In this document: positions 6,159 to 10,148 of the stretch, piece by piece
Layout: every line of letters starts with the position of its first letter
How positions within the stretch are numbered: the stretch's first letter is position 1
DNA from: Flavobacteriaceae bacterium
GTDB taxonomy: Bacteria; Bacteroidota; Bacteroidia; Flavobacteriales; Flavobacteriaceae
Length of the DNA: 10,148 nucleotides
Direction: 5' to 3'
NCBI GenBank assembly: GCA_002729755.1
Contig: PBYT01000012.1
Coordinates: 1-10,148 of the forward strand
The notes under the pieces: model-generated
Told to the model about the DNA's origin: nothing
Databases searched by the model: none
Seen by the model: only the letters and a program-made list of their open reading frames with translations
Position numbers and translations under genes: made by a program

Positions 6159-7118
6159 ATGGAGTTTTTAGATTTTGAATTACCCATTAAAGATATTATA
6201 GATCAAATTGATAAATACAAGTCAATTGAGGACGAGACTAATGTTAATACAACAAAAACAAAAACATTTAATCTTCTTCAAAAGAAACTTCATGAGACTA
6301 AAAAAAGTATATATAGTAATTTAACACCCTGGCAAAGAGTTCAGTTATCAAGACATCCTAATAGACCTTATACACTGGATTATATAAAAAATATATCAGG
6401 AGATTCATTTCTTGAACTTCACGGAGATAGGAATGTTTCAGACGATAAGGCTATGATTGGTGGATTTGGTAAAATTGATAATCAAACTTTTATGATTATT
6501 GGTACTCAAAAGGGATATAATACTAAAACAAGACAATTTAGAAATTTTGGAATGGCAAACCCAGAAGGATATAGAAAGGCACTAAGGTTAATGAAACATG
6601 CTGAAAAATTCAATATTCCTATAATTTCATTTATTGATACACCTGGAGCATATCCTGGACTAGAAGCTGAAGAAAGGGGACAAGGTGAGGCAATAGCAAG
6701 AAATCTATTTGAAATGATGTCTTTAAAAGTTCCTATAATTGTTGTAATAATTGGAGAAGGTGCTTCTGGAGGTGCTTTAGGAATAGGAATTGGAGATTGT
6801 ATTTTAATGCTTGAGAATACATGGTATTCAGTAATTTCACCAGAATCTTGTTCCTCTATATTATGGAGAAGTTGGGACTATAAAGAACAAGCTGCAGAGG
6901 CATTAAAATTAACTGCTGATGATATGTATAAAAATAAACTTATTGACAAAATCATAAAAGAACCTTTTGGTGGAGCTCATTATAATCCAGAAGAGATATC
7001 TGTAATTGTTAAAGAAGAAATTCTTAATTCATTTAAAAAATTACAACGACTATCAACTGATAAACTGATTTCTAATAGAAGAGAAAGATTTTACAAGATT
7101 GGCAAATTTAATAGTTAA
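6159..7118 (+). CDS. accA: Acetyl-CoA carboxylase carboxyltransferase, subunit alpha
   Basis: Subunit of the cytoplasmic carboxyltransferase (with AccD) that moves the carboxyl group from biotin on AccB to acetyl-CoA, making malonyl-CoA for fatty acid synthesis. The 319 residues match the family length. The N-terminal helical segment (MEFLDFELPIKDIIDQIDKY) is typical. Conserved crotonase-fold elements follow: LELHGDRNVSDDKAMIGGFG, NFGMANPEGYRKALRLMK from Asn129, FIDTPGAYPG from Phe158, and the glycine-rich oxyanion-hole loop GEGASGGALGIG from Gly199. The stretch SVISPESCSSILWR is also characteristic. There is no Shine-Dalgarno of note; AAGAAG at 6149-6154 is weak. A possible -7 element TATATTTA is at 6127-6134, but with no TTG at the right distance, so co-transcription with the permease gene is likely. 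accD is not in the window. Confidence 0.97.
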   Translation: MEFLDFELPIKDIIDQIDKYKSIEDETNVNTTKTKTFNLLQKKLHETKKSIYSNLTPWQRVQLSRHPNRPYTLDYIKNISGDSFLELHGDRNVSDDKAMIGGFGKIDNQTFMIIGTQKGYNTKTRQFRNFGMANPEGYRKALRLMKHAEKFNIPIISFIDTPGAYPGLEAEERGQGEAIARNLFEMMSLKVPIIVVIIGEGASGGALGIGIGDCILMLENTWYSVISPESCSSILWRSWDYKEQAAEALKLTADDMYKNKLIDKIIKEPFGGAHYNPEEISVIVKEEILNSFKKLQRLSTDKLISNRRERFYKIGKFNS

Positions 7119-7125
7119 ATTTCTC

Positions 7126-7156
7126 TATCAACAATTAATCTCACTTATCAACAATT
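7126..7156 (+). repeat. Paired 11-bp direct repeats upstream of dnaB, DnaA-box-like
   Basis: TATCAACAATT occurs at 7126-7136 and again at 7146-7156, exactly 20 bp apart, about two helical turns. The second copy, read with its preceding base, gives TTATCAACA, one mismatch from the DnaA box TTATCCACA; the first gives CTATCAACA. They lie in the 112-bp gap between accA and dnaB. Confidence 0.55.
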
Positions 7157-7160
7157 TTAA

Positions 7161-7180
7161 TGTTTAAACTTTTATAAACA
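7161..7180. repeat. Inverted repeat TGTTTA-N8-TAAACA upstream of dnaB
   Basis: The arms are at 7161-7166 and 7175-7180 and are perfect six-base complements. The element directly follows the DnaA-box-like pair and precedes dnaB by 50 bases. It may be an operator, or chance in AT-rich DNA. No good TTG-N19-TAnnTTTG promoter is found in this gap; TATATTAT at 7191-7198 is the nearest candidate. Confidence 0.35.
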
Positions 7181-7230
7181 CTCATCCGTCTATATTATCT
7201 AAAATGCTTTCTTTTATATAAATTTATAAA

Positions 7231-8715
7231 ATGGAAGAACCAAACCCTTTAAAGATATTTGAGAATGATCCATCTTCAGTAATCAATATAAATGATGGTA
7301 AATTACCGCCTCAAGCAATTGATTTAGAAGAAGCAGTTATCGGAGCAATGCTGATTGATGAAAAAGGTGTTGATGAGGTTATAGAAATTTTGATACCAGA
7401 GGTTTTTTATAAAAAGTCACATCAACTTATCTTTGAATCTATTGAAAGACTTTTTAGGAATTCAGAACCAATAGATTTGCTTACAGTATCTGCTGATTTA
7501 AAAAAAAATAAAACACTTAAGAATATTGGTGGAGAGTATTATCTAATTGAGCTTTCTCAAAAGGTTTCTTCTTCTGCCCATATAGAGTTCCATGCTAGAA
7601 TAATTCAACAGAAATTTATACAAAGGAAATTGATTAAAATTTCTAATGAAGTTATTCAAAAAGCGTATAATGAAAGTACTGATGTAATAGATTTATTAGA
7701 TGAAGCTGAATCTAAATTATATGATATTACACAAGGACATCTAAAAAAGTCATCAGTTAGTGCTGAAGATCTAGTTAGGGAAGCTAAAAGGAAAATCGAC
7801 GAAATATCTAAGCAAGAAGGGTTAAGTGGAGTTAGTAGTGGGTTTGATAAACTTGATAAATTAACTTCAGGATGGCAACCAAGTGATCTTATAATTGTTG
7901 CTTCAAGACCAGGTATGGGAAAAACTGCTTTAGCTTTATCAATGGCAAGAAATATGGCTATTACTCACAAAGTTCCAGTTGCTTTTTTTTCTCTTGAGAT
8001 GTCATCTATACAATTAATTACAAGACTAATATCTGCTGAGACAGGATTAAAATCGGATTTACTAAGAACAGGTAAATTAGCAGAACATGAATGGCAACAA
8101 TTAAACAATCAAATATCTGGTCTTGAAAGTGCTCCATTATTTATAGATGATACTCCATCTCTTACGATTTTTGAATTAAGAGCAAAGGCAAGAAGATTAG
8201 TTTCCTCAAATGATATAAAAGTTATTATTATAGATTATCTACAACTAATGAATCTTGGTAGTTCTACAAAAACTGGTAATAGAGAACAGGAAATATCTAT
8301 TATTTCAAGAAATTTAAAAGCTTTAGCAAAAGAATTAAATATACCTGTTATAGCTCTATCACAGCTTTCAAGGGCTGTAGAAACTAGATCAGGCTCAAAA
8401 AGACCAATTTTATCTGATTTAAGAGAATCTGGGGCAATTGAGCAAGATGCTGATATAGTTTCTTTTATTTATAGACCGGAATATTATGGCATGGAAAACT
8501 GGGATGATGATATGCAAACTCCATCTCAAGGTCAAGCAGAATTTATTGTTGCTAAGCATAGAAATGGAGCATTAGGAAAGATTAGACTTAAATTTTCAGC
8601 AGAGTTAGGTAAGTTTGAAGATATTGATAGTTATGATTCTCCTTTTGAATTTCAATCCAAGCTTAACAAGTCTGATCAAGAAAAGCTAGACGATAAGGAT
8701 GATATGCCTTTTTAA
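7231..8715 (+). CDS. dnaB: Replicative DNA helicase DnaB
   Basis: The hexameric helicase that unwinds DNA 5'-3' ahead of the replication fork and recruits primase. The 494 residues are normal for the family and no intein is inserted. The N-terminal collar domain (about 25-130) begins with PPQAIDLEEAVIGAMLID, a typical DnaB opening. After a linker comes the RecA-like domain, with SGFDKLDKLTSGWQPSDLIIVASRPGMGK carrying Walker A (Gly228 to Thr232), the FFSLEMSS loop, Walker B VIIIDYLQL with Asp335, and the ALSQLSRAVE segment containing Arg381. SDLRESGAIEQDAD and AKHRNGALGKIRLKF (the basic arginine-finger region) follow. The C-terminus is acidic (KLDDKDDMPF). Its stop codon TAA (8713-8715) shares TTAA with the stop of convergent prfB. 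Confidence 0.98.
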   Translation: MEEPNPLKIFENDPSSVININDGKLPPQAIDLEEAVIGAMLIDEKGVDEVIEILIPEVFYKKSHQLIFESIERLFRNSEPIDLLTVSADLKKNKTLKNIGGEYYLIELSQKVSSSAHIEFHARIIQQKFIQRKLIKISNEVIQKAYNESTDVIDLLDEAESKLYDITQGHLKKSSVSAEDLVREAKRKIDEISKQEGLSGVSSGFDKLDKLTSGWQPSDLIIVASRPGMGKTALALSMARNMAITHKVPVAFFSLEMSSIQLITRLISAETGLKSDLLRTGKLAEHEWQQLNNQISGLESAPLFIDDTPSLTIFELRAKARRLVSSNDIKVIIIDYLQLMNLGSSTKTGNREQEISIISRNLKALAKELNIPVIALSQLSRAVETRSGSKRPILSDLRESGAIEQDADIVSFIYRPEYYGMENWDDDMQTPSQGQAEFIVAKHRNGALGKIRLKFSAELGKFEDIDSYDSPFEFQSKLNKSDQEKLDDKDDMPF

Positions 8716-9792
8716 TCTCTTAGCAAATAAGACTTGAGGAATTCATTTAAATCTCCATTCAATACATTTTCCACATCTGTTCTTTCAATACTTGTCCTAA
8801 TATCTTTGACTATTTTATAAGGATGTAAAACATAATTTCTAATTTGTGATCCCCATTCTATTTTCTTTTTTGAATCTTCAATCTTTTTTCTTTCTTCTTG
8901 ACTTTTCTGTATTTCCATCTCATATAATTGAGATTTTAGTAATTGCATTGCCTTATCCTTATTATCAAGTTGAGATCTTGTCTCAGAGTTTTCAACAACT
9001 ATTCCAGAAGGTTTATGCCTAAGTCTTACTGCAGTTTCCAATTTATTAACACTTTGACCACCTGCTCCACCAGATCTCATAGTCTCCCAAGAAATATCAC
9101 TAGGATTAATTATTATTTCAATACTCTCATCAACTAATGGGTAAATATAAACAGATGCAAATGATGTATGTCTTTTTGCATTACTATCAAAAGGTGATAT
9201 TCTCACTAGTCTATGAACTCCATTTTCCCCTTTAAGCCATCCAAATGCATACTCTCCATCAATTTGAAGAGTTACAGTTTTTATTCCAGCAACATCTCCA
9301 GGTTGATTATTTAGTTCTTTTATTTTAAAAGTATTTTTTTCTGCCCACATCAAATACATTCTCATTAACATTTCGGCCCAATCACAGCTTTCTGTACCTC
9401 CAGCTCCAGCAGTAATCTGAAGAATAGCACTCATTGAATCTTCTTTCTTGTTTAACATCATTTTAAATTCTACTTCTTCTAGACTATCCAATGTTTTATT
9501 GTAATGATTATTTATCTCTTGTTCAGAGATTTCTTTTTTTTGATAGAATTCATTAAGTACCTCAAGGTCATTAATTAAACTTTCAACAGTATAAAAATCA
9601 TTCAAAATCTTTTTTTCATTTTGAATTAATTTCATTTGTTGTTCAGCTTTTTTTGAGTCTGACCAAAAATTTGGATCTGAAGCTTCCTTTTCTTTTTCGG
9701 AAACAAGTATTTTTTTTGAATCAATGTCAAAGATACTCCCTTAACGTAGCAAGACGTTCAAAAAGGGATTTTAAATTTTCCTTAGAAAACAT
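8712..9792 (-). CDS. prfB: Peptide chain release factor 2, made by programmed +1 frameshift
   Basis: Release factor that ends translation at UGA and UAA. It must be read as two joined parts: 9792-9730 (21 codons, ATG to CTT) and 8712-9728 (338 codons after the shift), giving 359 residues, close to the 365 of E. coli. The junction reads AGG-GAG-TAT-CTT-TGA-C; skipping T9729 turns the in-frame TGA into GAC (Asp22). The first part is MFSKENLKSLFERLATLREYL and the second begins DIDSKKILVSEKEKEASDPNFW, a typical RF2 N-terminus. The SPF stop-recognition tripeptide is at 199-201, within HRLVRISPFDSNAKR, and GGQ, which triggers peptide release, is at 244-246, within SGGAGGQSVNKLE. The largest plain open frame (from 9635) would lack about 52 residues. 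A stop codon lies upstream of 9792 in the first frame. Confidence 0.97.
9726..9741 (-). promoter_or_regulatory. RF2 +1 programmed frameshift site
   Basis: On the minus strand the bases AGGGAGTATCTTTGAC combine a Shine-Dalgarno-like AGGGAG, a three-base gap TAT, the slippery CTT and the stop TGA followed by C. This differs at one base from the E. coli site (AGGGGG). When RF2 is scarce, the slow decoding of UGA lets peptidyl-tRNA-Leu slip to the overlapping UUU, so RF2 limits its own synthesis. Confidence 0.95.
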
Positions 9793-9861
9793 AGAAGATT
9801 TTATTGAAATTTAATTATTCATTGTCAAATAAAAAAATTATATTTCTAAAAATACGTTTTT

Positions 9862-10148
9862 ATGAGAAATTCAATAATTGCATTTTTCCTTTTTAATTAC
9901 ATCTTATTTTCTCAAGAGATAGAATTTAAAGGATATTTTGACTATACATATAATAATGATAATGGAAAAATAACTCTTGCAATTGACAAACTAGATCAAG
10001 AATTTTTATATGTAAACTCATTAAGTAGAGGTGTTGGTAATAATGATTTAGGCCTTGATAGAGGACAGCTTGGTAATGCCAGAGTTGTTTATTTTACAAA
10101 AAAAGGGGATAAGATATTTTTAATTCAACCAAATTTAAAATTTATTTC
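9862..10148 (+). CDS. N-terminus of a DUF5117-type zinc-dependent metalloprotease (3' partial)
   Basis: Open from ATG 9862 to the window end, giving 95 complete codons. Residues 1-18 (MRNSIIAFFLFNYILFSQ) look like a signal peptide, so the protein is exported. The next part reads EIEFKGYFDYTYNNDNGKITLAIDKL, then DQEFLYVNSLSRGVGNNDLGLDRGQLGNARVVYFTKKGDKIFLIQPNLKF. The pattern of FLYVNSL, GxGxNDxGLDRGQLG, RVVxF and QPNL is what I recall from the N-terminal domain of large (about 800-residue) secreted zinc metalloproteases of Bacteroidota. The catalytic HExxH domain would lie beyond the window and cannot be checked here. It is divergent from prfB, with 69 bp between starts. A possible -7 element TATATTTC is at 9839-9846, without a well-spaced TTG. 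Confidence 0.75.
   Translation, partial: MRNSIIAFFLFNYILFSQEIEFKGYFDYTYNNDNGKITLAIDKLDQEFLYVNSLSRGVGNNDLGLDRGQLGNARVVYFTKKGDKIFLIQPNLKFI

Noticed and set aside
7126..7180. Chromosomal replication origin
   Set aside because: Only one near-consensus DnaA box is present, with no cluster, no dnaA, dnaN or other origin-linked genes and only 112 bp of space; regulation of dnaB is the milder reading.
7217..7228. Perfect palindrome TATAAATTTATA before dnaB
   Set aside because: It is pure A/T with very low complexity, expected by chance in such DNA, and gives no stable RNA hairpin.
7231..8715. Intein in dnaB, a common insertion target
   Set aside because: The protein is of normal length and the Walker A region is uninterrupted.
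8943..9137. Short plus-strand open frame opposite prfB
   Set aside because: It is a shadow of the conserved RF2 domain on the other strand, with a composition typical of antisense frames.
8712..9792. prfB broken by an in-frame TGA (pseudogene)
   Set aside because: The TGA sits in the exact conserved RF2 recoding context CTT-TGA-C with an upstream purine block, and the joined protein has normal length with intact SPF and GGQ motifs.

Overview
The window is an AT-rich stretch of bacterial chromosome, most likely from a member of the Bacteroidota, class Flavobacteriia, and probably a compact marine-type genome. Four things point this way. The promoters fit the phylum pattern TTG-N19-TAnnTTTG and Shine-Dalgarno sequences are mostly absent. 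Secreted proteins carry short signal peptides ending in a Ser-Gln or Ser-Cys context. There is a Bacteroidota-type DUF5117 metalloprotease. The gene order (LptF/G permease, accA, dnaB) is one I associate with flavobacteria. No plasmid, phage, transposon or CRISPR sequence is visible, and no stretch over 300 bases lacks a gene.

Layout. Positions 2-190 are the C-terminal tail of an unrecognised acidic protein with perfect 30-bp tandem repeats. It runs into a minus-strand tRNA pair (Lys-TTT, then Leu-GAG) with a textbook promoter at 397-426. Facing away from this is aroK (shikimate kinase, 467-994). A PyrR-like phosphoribosyltransferase (986-1483, minus) overlaps the end of aroK and is divergent from a lipoprotein with an FKBP domain and an Asp-rich calcium-binding tail (1551-2438). 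A minus-strand operon follows: split transketolase N-terminal half (4063-4902), C-terminal half (3104-4060) and a small outer-membrane beta-barrel protein (2442-3107). Divergent from it are an LptF/LptG permease (5038-6111), accA (6159-7118) and dnaB (7231-8715). prfB (8712-9792, minus) runs into dnaB and contains the classic programmed +1 frameshift, so the gene is longer than its largest open frame. The window ends inside a DUF5117-type metalloprotease gene (9862 onward).

Most of these genes are housekeeping: aromatic amino acid precursor supply, pentose phosphate carbon shuffling, fatty acid synthesis, lipopolysaccharide export, replication and translation termination. I see no previously undescribed multi-gene system. 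The points worth a second look are small-scale: the prfB recoding site in a phylum that largely ignores Shine-Dalgarno pairing, nearly zero spacing at every tail-to-tail junction, interlocked divergent promoters, paired DnaA-box-like repeats upstream of dnaB, and the FKBP/calcium-repeat fusion lipoprotein.
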